From: Actinomycetes bacterium
Lineage (GTDB): Bacteria > Actinomycetota > Acidimicrobiia > Acidimicrobiales > Ilumatobacteraceae
Direction: 5' to 3'
NCBI GenBank assembly: GCA_025356335.1
Contig: JANXUF010000050.1
Span: forward strand, 62,001-126,000
Length of the DNA stretch: 64,000 nt
Notes under the pieces: generated by a model
The model's database searches: none
What the model saw: the letters and a program-made list of their open reading frames with translations, nothing else
Told to the model about the DNA's origin: nothing
Position numbers and translations under genes: made by a program
In this document: positions 7,738 to 17,889 of the stretch, piece after piece
Position numbering within the stretch: position 1 is the stretch's first letter
Layout of the letters: each line of letters starts with the position of its first letter

Positions 7738-8930
7738 CGATACGGAACCTGCTCGATGACCTGACCGTTCGGCTGCGGATGCTGCTGCGGCTGTACCGGC
7801 GGCGACTGCGGGGCCGGGGCGGCGTGTGCTGTGAGCGGTGACTGCAACGGCTGCGTCGACGACGGGGTCACGGCGACCGTCGACATTCCCGGCGTCGAGT
7901 TGCGCAGATACTGCGGAGGCTGCACCCAAGCCGCCGGGACCATGCCGACGATTGCCTTGAGCACATCCTCGACATCGATGTCCCTGGCGAGCGCGTCGTA
8001 GCTCAGCGAGACCCGATGGCGCAGGACCTCGGGGGCAACGTCGAAGACATCCTGCGGCGTGGCGAAGTTGCGGTTGCGGATGACGGCCAAGGCCTTCGCA
8101 GCCCTGACGAGGCCGAGTGATGCTCGCGGACTCGCCCCGAGGGCGATCAGCGGCGCCCATTCCGGCAGCCCGAAAGCAGCCGGGTTGCGGGTGGCGTGGA
8201 CGAGGTCGACTGCGTACCGCTGGACGGCAGGGTCGACCTGGACGGCATCGGCGACGGCCTGCAGCCGCTTCACCGTGTCGAGGTCGATGATCGGTCTGGC
8301 CTTCGGTGGTTTCACCGCCATCCGCGTGACGATGCCCATCTCCTCGGCATGCGACGGGTAGTCGAGGATGACCTTCATCAGGAAGCGGTCGCGCTGAGCG
8401 TCGGGCAGCTGGTAGACGCCCTCCGATTCGATCGGGTTCTGCGTGGCCATCACCAGGAACGGAGTCGGCACCGGATAGGTCGTCCCGCCGATCGTCACCT
8501 GCTGTTCCGCCATGACTTCGAGGAGCGCCGATTGCACCTTCGCCGGTGCCCGGTTGATCTCGTCGGTCAGCAGGAAGTTGACGAAGATCGGGCCGAGTTC
8601 GACGTCGAAGGACTCGCTCGATGCCCGGTAGATGCGCGTACCGGTGATGTCGGACGGGAGTAGGTCGGGGGTGAACTGGATGCGAGCGAAACTTGCCCCC
8701 GTCGTCGCCGCCAGTGTCTCGACGCTGAGCGTCTTGGCCAGCCCGGGGACACCTTCGAGCAGGCAGTGACCCTTGGCGAGTAGGCAGACGAGCATGCGCT
8801 CGATCGGGCGTTGCTGCCCGACGATGACCGAGCGGATTTCGTTCAGCAGTTTCTCGAGGGTGGTCGCGATCGAGTCCTCGCCGGTCGGCCAGGTGTTCCC
8901 CTCGTTGCTGCCGGAGGTGTATGCAGGCAT
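7734..8930 (-). CDS. MoxR-family AAA+ ATPase
   Basis: A 398-residue AAA+ protein of the MoxR clade. Walker A is GVPGLAKT near residues 60-67, Walker B is FLLTDEINRAPAKVQSALLEVMAEQQV, and the sensor region reads MATQNPIESEGVYQLPDAQRDRF. The lid contains GASPRASLGL. The last 70 residues are a Pro/Gln-rich tail (PQQHPQPNGQ), unusual for the family and probably disordered. It leads the operon moxR-DUF58-VWA and would supply ATP-driven remodelling of the VWA partners. The first ATG is used; no strong ribosome site is seen. Confidence 0.92.
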   Translation of the reverse strand: MPAYTSGSNEGNTWPTGEDSIATTLEKLLNEIRSVIVGQQRPIERMLVCLLAKGHCLLEGVPGLAKTLSVETLAATTGASFARIQFTPDLLPSDITGTRIYRASSESFDVELGPIFVNFLLTDEINRAPAKVQSALLEVMAEQQVTIGGTTYPVPTPFLVMATQNPIESEGVYQLPDAQRDRFLMKVILDYPSHAEEMGIVTRMAVKPPKARPIIDLDTVKRLQAVADAVQVDPAVQRYAVDLVHATRNPAAFGLPEWAPLIALGASPRASLGLVRAAKALAVIRNRNFATPQDVFDVAPEVLRHRVSLSYDALARDIDVEDVLKAIVGMVPAAWVQPPQYLRNSTPGMSTVAVTPSSTQPLQSPLTAHAAPAPQSPPVQPQQHPQPNGQVIEQVPYR

Positions 8931-9037
8931 GTCGCTCTCATTCGTCGTGCGCAGTGGGGTATCGGCGCCGTGACGTGAGTTACGACCGGCGCCGCCGCTC
9001 GGTTCGCCTACGACTACCGAAAGAGGAGGGTAATCGC

Positions 9038-10468
<1,431 letters not shown>

Positions 10469-10474
10469 GCCCCG

Positions 10475-10480
10475 AGCGTA
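10475..10480 (-). promoter_or_regulatory. -10 element (TACGCT) of the M20 peptidase gene
   Basis: TACGCT on the minus strand, six bases before the chosen ATG at 10468. It helps decide the start and suggests leaderless mRNA. Confidence 0.45.
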
Positions 10481-10503
10481 TTCGCCTCTCGCTGATGCGC
10501 GGA

Positions 10504-11472
10504 CTAGCGCGAGGAGAGTTGGCCGATGCGGTCGATGACCGCCTGCGCTTCGGCGACAAGGCTGCGGACGATGTCGCCGGCGGCGATCAGATTGTCGATC
10601 GCCCCCACACCCTGGCCGCACGGCATGAACTCGCGGCGCACGTCGACCTCGGTCCCGTCAGGTGCTCCGAGATGATTGGCCCCTGCACGCATGCTGGCGA
10701 TCGCCTGCGCCGGAAAGGCCTGCAGTTCCTCAGGATGCTCCTCGAAGTGCTGTGTCCAATCGTTGCGGACGACACGGCACGTCTTGCCGGTGAAACCTTT
10801 GCTGATCACGGTTCCATCCTCGGCCGTGGCCAGCAGCGCATCCTTGTATCCGTTGACGGCACGAGCCTCGGGGGTGGCGATGAAACGCGTGCCGATCCAT
10901 ACGCCGTCGGCGCCGAGGGCGAGCGCAGCAGCGAGTCCGCGCCCGTCGAACAACCCGCCGGCAGCGACGACGGGAACCTTCCCGCCGACAGCGTCGACGA
11001 CCTGCGGGATCAGCGCCATCGTTGCCACCGTGCCGGTGTGCCCGCCACCTTCGGTCCCTTGGGCGACGACGAAATCGCAGCCGCTGGCGACAGCGCCGAC
11101 GGCGTGGCGCACCTTGCCGGCCATCGATCCGACGAGCACGTTGTTGCTGTGCAGCAGGTCGATGACATCACGCGGGACGCCGAGGCCGGCGACGAAGATC
11201 CTTGCGCCGCCGTCGATGACGGCCTTCACGCCGGCTTCGACCTGACCTGGCATCGCCGTCAGCAGGTCGACACCGAACGGCTTGGTCGTCAACGCCTTCA
11301 TCGCTTCGATCTCCAGCGGCAATTCGTCCTGTGACATCGTCGAGGCGCCGAACGTGCCGATTCCGCCAGCCTCCGAGACGGCTGCTACGAGGCGGTGATA
11401 CGAGACCCCGCCCATGCCGGCGAGCATCACAGGGTGTTCGATGTCGAGGAGGTCAGTCAGCCGAGTCCGCAT
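10504..11472 (-). CDS. Nitronate monooxygenase family protein (2-nitropropane dioxygenase-like)
   Basis: A 322-residue FMN-dependent TIM-barrel protein. The N-terminal segment HPVMLAGMGGVSYHRLVAAVSEAGG and the FMN-binding AQGTEGGGHTG are characteristic, and AAALALGADGVWIGTRF is the phosphate loop. Related proteins oxidise nitronates such as propionate-3-nitronate, but the family also includes enoyl reductases, so the substrate is not certain. The ATG at 11472 is preferred over a GTG nine bases upstream because TACAGT lies seven bases before it. Confidence 0.87.
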   Translation of the reverse strand: MRTRLTDLLDIEHPVMLAGMGGVSYHRLVAAVSEAGGIGTFGASTMSQDELPLEIEAMKALTTKPFGVDLLTAMPGQVEAGVKAVIDGGARIFVAGLGVPRDVIDLLHSNNVLVGSMAGKVRHAVGAVASGCDFVVAQGTEGGGHTGTVATMALIPQVVDAVGGKVPVVAAGGLFDGRGLAAALALGADGVWIGTRFIATPEARAVNGYKDALLATAEDGTVISKGFTGKTCRVVRNDWTQHFEEHPEELQAFPAQAIASMRAGANHLGAPDGTEVDVRREFMPCGQGVGAIDNLIAAGDIVRSLVAEAQAVIDRIGQLSSR

Positions 11473-11479
11473 ACCGAGC

Positions 11480-11485
11480 ACTGTA
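11480..11485 (-). promoter_or_regulatory. -10 element (TACAGT) of the nitronate monooxygenase gene
   Basis: TACAGT on the minus strand ends seven bases before the ATG at 11472; it supports that start over the upstream GTG, which would fall inside the promoter. Confidence 0.4.
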
Positions 11486-11552
11486 AGAGCACCCTCGCCA
11501 TGCTGAACGGGTCGAACGGTTCAAATGAGTCGGACAGCACCGAACCGCACGA

Positions 11553-11570
11553 CGCCGGCAACCACCGGCG
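11553..11570 (-). terminator. Short hairpin downstream of the FAD reductase gene
   Basis: CGCCGG and CCGGCG flank a six-base loop, 31 bases after the stop codon of the reductase on the minus strand. No T-run follows, so termination is only a suggestion. Confidence 0.3.
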
Positions 11571-11601
11571 GCGAACCGCAGGTCGGTGGCAACTCATGTT
11601 T

Positions 11602-12915
11602 TCATTCGGGTCGGGACGCGTTGGTGCGGTAGGCGCCAGGTCGTGCGAAGAATTTCCGGTGCCAGCGACGTGGGGTCAACACGATGGCCCGCGGCTCGTC
11701 CTCGAACAGCCATCTCCCGAAGTTCCGCCGTGTCCAACCGGTCGTGCCGGCGACCTTGATCGCTCCGCGGGCGAGTAGTGGCCGACGCAGCAGTGCGCTG
11801 AGGGTGACGGACATGCGGTGGTCGGCGAGGAGATGCTGCCGGACGGACGACTCGTACGTCGTGCGTACGTCGGCGGGTCGGCCGGGAATCGTCGAGATGA
11901 TCGCTTCGGCTGCGAGGACACCGGTCAACAGCGCTTGACCGATGCCCTCTCCGGTCATCGGATCGGTCACGCAGGCGGCGTCGCCGACGATCAGCACGCG
12001 ACCTGTCGACAATGGGGCCTTGTCGACGCGAGCGGGAATCGGCCATGCAAGGTGACGAGCCTCGCCGACGGCATCCGGCCCGAGGGCAGCGCGCAGATGT
12101 GGCCGCTGCAACAGATCCGGCCAGGTCGTCTTCATCGATTGGGCGCTCATCCCGTGCTGTCTGGCGATCCCGAAACCGACATTGGCCCGTCCGCCGGGCA
12201 GTGGGAACGACCATGCGTAGCCGGGCAGCAAGTCCTCCTCGAACCACACATAGAGGCGTTCGGAGGCTGGGCCGGTGACGTTCGAGAAGTACTGACGGAA
12301 TGCGTGCCACTCCCCGAGGTAGCCCGGTTCCGAAAGACCCAACGCCTTGCGGACTGGCGACCACATGCCGTCGGCGGCGATCACGAAACGGGTGCTGATG
12401 CGGCCGATCCCGGCGACCTCGACCGTGATCACCCCGTCCGTCTCCTCGGCGTCCGTTTTCTTGACGTCCGTTTCCTCGACGTCGGTGTCGCTCGACTCCT
12501 CGAAGGCGCGAGCCGTGCCGGCGTCGACGAAGCCCTCGAAGGCGTGGCCCTCGTGGACCTTCACGCCGACTGCTCTCGCTCGCTGGACGAGTGCGTCGTC
12601 GAGTTCCCGCCGCGGTGCCACGGCGGCGAAGATGCCATCGGACGGCATCGGGAAGCGGACCTCGTGACCGGAAGGAGACCGCACCCATGCGGCGTCGACG
12701 GTGATCCACGATGGCACGTCAGTGGGCTGCAGGCCGATTCGTTCGAGGAGGCGCAGCGCTCCGGCGGTCAGTCCATCTCCGCAACACTTGTCTCGTGGAA
12801 ATGTCGCCTTGTCGATGATCGTGACGTCGTAGCCGGCTTCGGCAAGTGTGATCGCCGCCGCGGTTCCCGCCGGTCCGGCGCCGACGATCAGGACGTCGGT
12901 ATCGGTGGCGCTCAT
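11602..12915 (-). CDS. Geranylgeranyl reductase-family FAD oxidoreductase
   Basis: A 437-residue flavoprotein. The dinucleotide-binding motif VGAGPAGTAAAITLAEAGYD begins at residue 10. DKCCGDGLTAGALRLL and GDAACVTDPMTGEGIGQAL are family signatures of geranylgeranyl and menaquinone side-chain reductases. It probably hydrogenates isoprenoid double bonds of a quinone or lipid. ATG 12915 overlaps the stop of the upstream amidase gene by four bases. Between the FAD and substrate regions it carries an acidic tandem repeat (DVEETDVKKTDAEETDG) that homologues normally lack, encoded by a 15-bp minisatellite. Confidence 0.88.
   Translation of the reverse strand: MSATDTDVLIVGAGPAGTAAAITLAEAGYDVTIIDKATFPRDKCCGDGLTAGALRLLERIGLQPTDVPSWITVDAAWVRSPSGHEVRFPMPSDGIFAAVAPRRELDDALVQRARAVGVKVHEGHAFEGFVDAGTARAFEESSDTDVEETDVKKTDAEETDGVITVEVAGIGRISTRFVIAADGMWSPVRKALGLSEPGYLGEWHAFRQYFSNVTGPASERLYVWFEEDLLPGYAWSFPLPGGRANVGFGIARQHGMSAQSMKTTWPDLLQRPHLRAALGPDAVGEARHLAWPIPARVDKAPLSTGRVLIVGDAACVTDPMTGEGIGQALLTGVLAAEAIISTIPGRPADVRTTYESSVRQHLLADHRMSVTLSALLRRPLLARGAIKVAGTTGWTRRNFGRWLFEDEPRAIVLTPRRWHRKFFARPGAYRTNASRPE
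12436..12495 (-). repeat. In-frame 15-bp tandem repeat inside the FAD reductase
   Basis: Units GTCCGTCTCCTCGGC, GTCCGTTTTCTTGAC, GTCCGTTTCCTCGAC and a diverged fourth unit. On the coding strand they encode EETDV-, KKTDA- and EETDG-type pentapeptides. The length is a multiple of three, so the frame is kept. Confidence 0.8.
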
Positions 12916-13763
12916 CGGCTCTGGCGTCGGGGTGTCGGGACCCGTCCACTGTGCAGCAGTGTGCCGAGAGCCTGGGTCGCGCTCGGGCCGGACGGACCGC
13001 GCGCTGCAGTCACGAGCGCCTGCATCTGGTCGCGGACGACGGGATAGAAGGCGTTGCCAGGGCACTCTGTCGACGACATGTCGCGATGTCCACTGATCGT
13101 CTTCGCCGTCACCGTCACGCCCGCAGCCCAACGCTGTGAGCCGCGGGAGACGAAGGTGGTCGTCGCTCCCGGCGTGGTGTCGAGCCGGTTGCGATCGGCG
13201 AGCCAGGCGAGCACCCTGACGAGTCCCGCCTGCTGGGCAACGGTCGGCAGCACGCTGGTGAAATCGCCGACGAGGCAGACGAGTTGGGCGAACCCCTGGC
13301 TGCCGCCGGTGGCGTCGGCGACGACAGAACCGTTCAGCGCGCCCTCCCTGCCCTCCCAGACGAGTCCTTCGGGGTCGACGAAGAACTCGTAGCAGACGTC
13401 CGGCCAGCCCTTCGCCGGACCGGTCTGGTAGGCGTAGATCTCTCGCAGCACCGTTGCGGTTCCCCCGATCGGAACCGTGTTCGGAGACGCCGTGTGATGC
13501 ACCAGCAGGAAACGAACGTCTTCCGGTCGGGTGATGACTCCGGTCGGTGGCAGGTCTGCGCCCCATGCCGAGCGCGGGTAGATATCCAGCCCGACAGCGA
13601 CGTTGACCGGGGCGATCGCCGGCTGCATCCCACCCCGGCGACTCGGCGTTGCTCGGGCGGGTCTCGAGTCGCCGAGTACCAAACCGGACGTCAACAGCGC
13701 CACCGATCCGCCGATGAGCATCGTCCGCCTGGACACCGTCCTCGGCAAACATTCGTCACACAT
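12912..13763 (-). CDS. Tat-exported peptidoglycan-recognition-type amidase
   Basis: A 283-residue N-acetylmuramoyl-L-alanine amidase of the PGRP/amidase-2 family. The N terminus MCDECLPRTVSRRTMLIGGSV contains a twin-arginine-like SRRTMLIGG motif and a hydrophobic segment ending in ARA, implying folded export by Tat. The catalytic domain begins at RSAWGADLPP. Zinc ligands are expected in LLVHHTASPN (His), SGHRDMSSTECPG (His and Cys). The start at 13763 is favoured because TATCGT lies six bases upstream and the Tat motif then sits at the usual distance; the longer frame to 13967 would overlap the divergent SDR gene. The operon partner downstream is the FAD reductase. Confidence 0.87.
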   Translation of the reverse strand: MCDECLPRTVSRRTMLIGGSVALLTSGLVLGDSRPARATPSRRGGMQPAIAPVNVAVGLDIYPRSAWGADLPPTGVITRPEDVRFLLVHHTASPNTVPIGGTATVLREIYAYQTGPAKGWPDVCYEFFVDPEGLVWEGREGALNGSVVADATGGSQGFAQLVCLVGDFTSVLPTVAQQAGLVRVLAWLADRNRLDTTPGATTTFVSRGSQRWAAGVTVTAKTISGHRDMSSTECPGNAFYPVVRDQMQALVTAARGPSGPSATQALGTLLHSGRVPTPRRQSR

Positions 13764-13769
13764 CAGCTC

Positions 13770-13775
13770 ACGATA
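13770..13775 (-). promoter_or_regulatory. -10 element (TATCGT) of the amidase-reductase operon
   Basis: TATCGT on the minus strand ends six bases before ATG 13763, within the 79-bp gap shared with the divergent SDR gene. Confidence 0.4.
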
Positions 13776-13842
13776 TGCGCCGACGGGTCCGCGACGGCCA
13801 AGATCGATGCCGCAAACTAGTGAAACGAGAAAAGGACCACTC

Positions 13843-14763
13843 ATGGGATTGTGCGACGGCCGAATTGTCATTGTCACAGGTGCAGGGCGAGGCATCGGTC
13901 GCGAGCACGCGTTGATGCTCGCCCACGAAGGTGCCAAGGTCGTCGTCAACGACGTCGGGGCGAACACCGACGGGTCCGGAGGCGATCTCTCCCCGGCTCA
14001 ACAGGTCGTCGCCGAGATTGAGGGCTTCGGTGGCGAAGCGGTTGCCAACGGCGACAGCGTCTCGTCGTGGGAGGGTGCGCAGCGACTGATCAACACGGCG
14101 ATCGACACGTTCGGCGACCTCCATGGCCTCGTCAACAACGCCGGCATCCTGCGTGACCGCGTGCTCATCAACATGACGGAGGAGGAGTGGGACGGCGTCA
14201 TCGACGTCCACCTCAAAGGCACGTTCGCGACCAGCCGATGGGCAGCTGCATACTGGCGCGAGCAGACGAAGGCCGGCAAGACCGTCGACGCCCGCATCAT
14301 CAACACCACGTCTGTCAGTGGGATCTATGGCAACCCCGGTCAGACGAACTACGGCGCTGCGAAGGCCGGCATCGCCGCCTTCACGATCATCGCAGCGATG
14401 GAACTCAGCCGGTACGGCGTCACCGTCAACGCCATCGGGCCGGTCGCGCTGACCCGCATGACGGAGGGTCTCGGACCCGCTCCGGAGACCGAGGAGGAAC
14501 GTGAGATGCGTTCGCCACGTTGGATCGCCCCGATCATCACGTGGCTGGCGTCGAGCGAATCGAAAGACGTCACCGGCAGGGTCTTCGAGGCGTCTGGCCA
14601 GATGTTGGCGATCGCCGAGGGCTGGCATCGCGGGCCTCGCGTCGCCCCCGTCGACGACCCGAAGGAACTCGGCCCCGTCGTCGCCGAGCTGCTCGCCAAG
14701 GCCCGTCCGAACGCCGGCATGGACGGCGAGGACGGAACATGGCCACAGCCGCGCAGGGCCTGA
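13843..14763 (+). CDS. Short-chain dehydrogenase, multifunctional-enzyme type 2-like
   Basis: A 306-residue NAD(P)-dependent SDR. The cofactor motif TGAGRGIG is at residues 12-19, NNAGI follows, and the catalytic pair is Tyr and Lys in NYGAAKAG. The insertion GANTDGSGGDLSPAQQVVAEI after the second strand is typical of the 3-hydroxyacyl-CoA or 17-beta-hydroxysteroid dehydrogenase part of peroxisomal multifunctional enzyme type 2, so an acyl-CoA or steroid alcohol is a likely substrate. ATG 13843 is chosen because GAAAAGGA lies at good spacing; the longer frame to 13603 is antisense to the amidase signal peptide. Confidence 0.88.
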   Translation: MGLCDGRIVIVTGAGRGIGREHALMLAHEGAKVVVNDVGANTDGSGGDLSPAQQVVAEIEGFGGEAVANGDSVSSWEGAQRLINTAIDTFGDLHGLVNNAGILRDRVLINMTEEEWDGVIDVHLKGTFATSRWAAAYWREQTKAGKTVDARIINTTSVSGIYGNPGQTNYGAAKAGIAAFTIIAAMELSRYGVTVNAIGPVALTRMTEGLGPAPETEEEREMRSPRWIAPIITWLASSESKDVTGRVFEASGQMLAIAEGWHRGPRVAPVDDPKELGPVVAELLAKARPNAGMDGEDGTWPQPRRA

Positions 14764-14877
14764 ATTTGACCTTCGTGGGTGTGCCGGACGAAGGGTCGCC
14801 GCTGCGTGATCGCAGGCGACGCTGGTGTGTGTGAACTGCTTCGCCGTCGCCTGATGGACGCCGTCGCTGGGGAAGCA

Positions 14878-14883
14878 TAGAGT
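14878..14883 (+). promoter_or_regulatory. -10 element (TAGAGT) with a weak -35 before 14891
   Basis: TAGAGT lies seven bases before the GTG at 14891. Seventeen bases further upstream is TGGACG, a partial -35 match. The geometry predicts a leaderless mRNA starting at GTG. Confidence 0.5.
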
Positions 14884-14890
14884 CGCAGCT

Positions 14891-15976
14891 GTGTCGATTT
14901 CGTCTCCTGCAACGGCGGCTGGTCCAGCGGCGAACGGGCTCGCCGTCTCGGCAGGTCAGAGGTCGTGGATCCATGGGCCGCTGCTGGACAGCGCACTGGC
15001 GTGGTGCTGGCTGCCGATCGCATTGTCGCTCCACTGGCTCGAACCGCATCCGGTCGCTCTTCGCACGGTGATCGGGATCATCTTCATGGTGTCGTTCGCC
15101 CATCAGCCGCTCACCCTCGGCCTCGTCTACGGTGACCCGGCGCAACGATCGGCCAAACGCTGGCTCTACAGGATCGCACCGGTTGCCGCAGCGTTGGCGG
15201 TGCTGATCGGCATCAACGTCAGCCTCACGCTCGTCGCCCTGATCGCCGGGTTGTGGAACGCAGAGCACACGCTGATGCAGCGGTACGGCGTGATGCGCAT
15301 CTACGGGCGTAAGGCCGGTGACACGAACGGTGGCCTCGAGAAGCCGATGCTCATCGCCTGGCTGGTGACGGCGCTGACGTTCCTCGGCGGGTACGTCGAC
15401 CTCCAGGGTCTGCTCCTCAAGATCAACATGGGTGGCACGAATGCCGATTCGGTCCGCCTCCTCGATCGGCTCAGCACCGTCGCCGCTTGGCTGTTCTGGC
15501 CGTCACTGATCATCAGCGCAGTGCTGATGGTGCGCTGGACCAGGGTCGAGCGCACATCCGGTCGCGGCATCGGCACGGCAAAGGACTGGTACGTCGCTGC
15601 GACGTTCGGCCTCGTGCTGGCGGTGATGATCGATCCGATCGCCGGCATCTTCGGCTATGTCGCAGCCCATTCGATCGAGTATTTCGGCATCGTCCACACC
15701 AGCTTGCGCCGTCGGGCGGCCACCGGCGACGTCAGCCCGGTCGCTCGATCGACGTCCACCGCGTGGCGTCGCGCCGGCGTCTATTCGGTGTACGCGCTGG
15801 TGATCGTGGCGGTCATGTATGTCACGCTCGAGTTCTGGGGCGGCACGCTCTACGCCTTTGCCGTGCTGTATTTTGGCGCGCTGCACATTCTCTACGACGG
15901 CTTCGTCTGGAAGCTGCGCAAACCGGCGACGGCGGCGAGTCTCGGAATTTCCTCGCACAACCCCGCCGTTCGCTGA
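14891..15976 (+). CDS. Polytopic membrane protein of unknown function
   Basis: A 361-residue integral membrane protein with about eight hydrophobic segments. I do not recognise a characterised family. Polar residues within or beside helices are notable: FMVSFAHQPLTL, and a conserved-looking WNAEHTLMQRYGVMRIYGRKAG near residues 118-140. Later, AAHSIEYFGIVH adds further histidines, and HILYDGFVWKLRKP closes the protein. Clustered histidines on membrane helices recall metal-dependent membrane oxygenases and desaturases such as the Brp/Blh group, but this is only a resemblance. The GTG start is supported by the promoter seven bases upstream. Confidence 0.75.
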   Translation: MSISSPATAAGPAANGLAVSAGQRSWIHGPLLDSALAWCWLPIALSLHWLEPHPVALRTVIGIIFMVSFAHQPLTLGLVYGDPAQRSAKRWLYRIAPVAAALAVLIGINVSLTLVALIAGLWNAEHTLMQRYGVMRIYGRKAGDTNGGLEKPMLIAWLVTALTFLGGYVDLQGLLLKINMGGTNADSVRLLDRLSTVAAWLFWPSLIISAVLMVRWTRVERTSGRGIGTAKDWYVAATFGLVLAVMIDPIAGIFGYVAAHSIEYFGIVHTSLRRRAATGDVSPVARSTSTAWRRAGVYSVYALVIVAVMYVTLEFWGGTLYAFAVLYFGALHILYDGFVWKLRKPATAASLGISSHNPAVR

Positions 15977-16021
15977 CGGGTTCGGTCTCCGTTCGACATC
16001 GCCCGATCGAACTGCGACGGG

Positions 16022-16027
16022 TACGTT
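16022..16027 (+). promoter_or_regulatory. -10 element (TACGTT) before 16034
   Basis: TACGTT ends six bases before the ATG at 16034, the commonest spacing in this window for apparent leaderless starts. Confidence 0.4.
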
Positions 16028-16033
16028 CTGGCG

Positions 16034-16879
16034 ATGGACGCATCGGTCGCCAGGAAAACACATCGCACCCTCGAGCCGTACCACGGTGTCGTGTACTTCG
16101 CCCCCGAGCCGCGTGAGGAGTATGCGCGCATCGGCCTGCAGGGGCAGCGGATGGGTTACTTCGCCTCGCGGGCTGCAGCGATGGGCCCGGTTTCGGCGGA
16201 GGTCGTCATTGCCACGTTCGTCAACTTCAACCCGGAGCTCGTGCGACGGGTCATCCCGGCGGCATGGGCGATTGCCTCACCGGACGACGTGCTGGCAGCG
16301 CGGTTGGCCGGTATCGATCGCACGCTGCGCCGGGTGCTCGGTGAGTGGATCGACAGTGCCGATGCAGCCGAAGCGGCGGACCTCGCCAGGCAGGCGACGG
16401 CCGGCTGCTACCTCGAAGGTCATCCGCTGTACGCCGGTCATGCGACGCTGCCGTGGCCGGACGAGCCGCACCTGGTGCTGTGGCATGCGCAGACGCTCCT
16501 TCGCGAATTCCGTGGTGACGGGCACATCGCCGCCATGGCGACGCAGGGTCTGACCGGCATCGACGTGCTGCTGATCCATGAGGCGACCGGGGCGCTGCCT
16601 GCCGGCGTGCTGCAGAAGTCACGTGCCTGGGACGACGACGCCTGGGCCGCCGGTCGCCGCAAACTCGTCGACCGCGGCATCCTGCTATCCGATGGCACAC
16701 TGACCGAACGCGGCATGCGTGATCGGCAATGGGTCGAGGACACGACAGACGCGCTGGCGCTGCCGTGTTGGGAGATCCTCGGCGACGATCGCACCGAACG
16801 GCTGCGCGACCTCGTCCGCCCTGCGAGCAAACTGCTTGCCAACGAATTGGCCGCCGGCGTCAACTGGGACGTCGACTGA
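16034..16879 (+). CDS. SCO6745-family winged-helix-like protein
   Basis: A 281-residue soluble protein resembling the actinobacterial SCO6745 family. N-terminal residues read KTHRTLEPYHGVVYFAPEPREEY, followed by GLQGQRMGYFASRAAAMGPVSAEVV, the characteristic family opening. A C-terminal part with AAGRRKLVDRGIL-LSDGTLTERG looks like a MarR-style winged helix (helix, then beta-wing). The function of the family is not established; a role as a small-molecule-responsive regulator is inference. It is convergent with the EamA gene. Confidence 0.7.
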   Translation: MDASVARKTHRTLEPYHGVVYFAPEPREEYARIGLQGQRMGYFASRAAAMGPVSAEVVIATFVNFNPELVRRVIPAAWAIASPDDVLAARLAGIDRTLRRVLGEWIDSADAAEAADLARQATAGCYLEGHPLYAGHATLPWPDEPHLVLWHAQTLLREFRGDGHIAAMATQGLTGIDVLLIHEATGALPAGVLQKSRAWDDDAWAAGRRKLVDRGILLSDGTLTERGMRDRQWVEDTTDALALPCWEILGDDRTERLRDLVRPASKLLANELAAGVNWDVD

Positions 16880-16883
16880 AAGG

Positions 16884-16932
16884 GTCGCCGAGGGTTTGGG
16901 TGGTGGACGGGTCTGTCGGAACCCTCGGCGAC
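16884..16932. terminator. Inverted repeat between convergent genes
   Basis: GTCGCCGAGGGTT (16884-16896) and AACCCTCGGCGAC (16920-16932) are perfect 13-base complements with a 23-base loop. The element begins five bases after the stop codon of the SCO6745-like gene and ends ten bases before that of the EamA gene, so it can terminate both directions. Confidence 0.65.
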
Positions 16933-16941
16933 GGGACGCTG

Positions 16942-17826
16942 TCAGTCGGCGGGGAGAGCGGTGACGCCTTCTCGTTCCTGGGCGATGACACCGCACAGGA
17001 CGAAGGCGACGCCGACGATGTCGAGGCGTGTCGGAATCTGGTTCAGCACGACCGCTCCGATGAAGACGGCGGTGACCGGCAGCAGCGCCAGCAGGACCGC
17101 GAAACGACGAGTGGAAATCCTGCGCATCACGTTCTGATCGATGGCGTAGGGGATCGCATTGCACAGTACGCCGACCACCGCACACAGCACCAACAGGTGC
17201 GGGGCGTGCCAGGCGGGCCCGCTGCCCGGCGCGCCGAACGGAAGGATTGCCACGGCGCCGATGGCCAGCCCGATACCGAGACCCGACAGTCCTCGGTCGT
17301 CACGTGCCACGCGGGTTCCGAAGACGATGTACATCGCCCACATCGCCGATGCGGCGAGGATGAACAGCAGGCCGGCGAGTTTGCCGGACACACCGAATCC
17401 TGCGAGTACGACGACGCCGAATGCCGCCAGTCCGAGCGCAGCGAAGTTCCGTGCGGTGCGGGTACGTAACGCGGCGACGGTGATCGGACCGATGAACTCG
17501 ATCGCCACGCTCTTTCCGAGGCCGAGCCGAGCGATGCCGAGGTAGAAGAAGAGGTTCATCAACGCCGTCGATACTCCGAAGACGGCGACGCCGATGAGCG
17601 CCCGGCGCGTCCACGGGCGGCGATCCCTCCAACTGATGGCGATGACGACGATCGCCGCGAAGGTCACCCGCAACCAGGCGACACTCGCCGGGCTGAGCTC
17701 CCTGAAGAGGTTGATGGCGATCGCCGCTCCGAGATACTGCGAGATCGCGCTGAGGACGAACAGCGGCTCCGGTGAGAAGTCGGCGAGCGAACCCCGTTTG
17801 GTCGAGGCAGCCGCCGATGTCGTCAC
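16942..17826 (-). CDS. EamA-family (DMT superfamily) exporter
   Basis: A 294-residue inner-membrane protein with ten predicted helices in two EamA repeats, resembling RhtA-type amino-acid or metabolite exporters. PLFVLSAISQYLGAAIAINLF opens the first repeat and FAALGLAAFGVVVLAG lies near the junction. The substrate is unknown. The first codon is GTG at 17826, with no recognisable ribosome site. It reads in the same direction as the upstream aldolase gene but a strong hairpin separates them, so it is probably transcribed on its own. Confidence 0.85.
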   Translation of the reverse strand: MTTSAAASTKRGSLADFSPEPLFVLSAISQYLGAAIAINLFRELSPASVAWLRVTFAAIVVIAISWRDRRPWTRRALIGVAVFGVSTALMNLFFYLGIARLGLGKSVAIEFIGPITVAALRTRTARNFAALGLAAFGVVVLAGFGVSGKLAGLLFILAASAMWAMYIVFGTRVARDDRGLSGLGIGLAIGAVAILPFGAPGSGPAWHAPHLLVLCAVVGVLCNAIPYAIDQNVMRRISTRRFAVLLALLPVTAVFIGAVVLNQIPTRLDIVGVAFVLCGVIAQEREGVTALPAD

Positions 17827-17889
17827 GGGTTCTATTGAACTGATGCGGCAGCGGTCGGGGCAACGCCGAGGACATCGTTTACGACGACC

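Noticed and set aside
11602..13752. A 716-codon minus-strand frame over the FAD reductase
   Set aside because: Its first 279 codons are Arg-rich and overlap the amidase gene; the flavoprotein signature begins at 12915 with an ATGA overlap.
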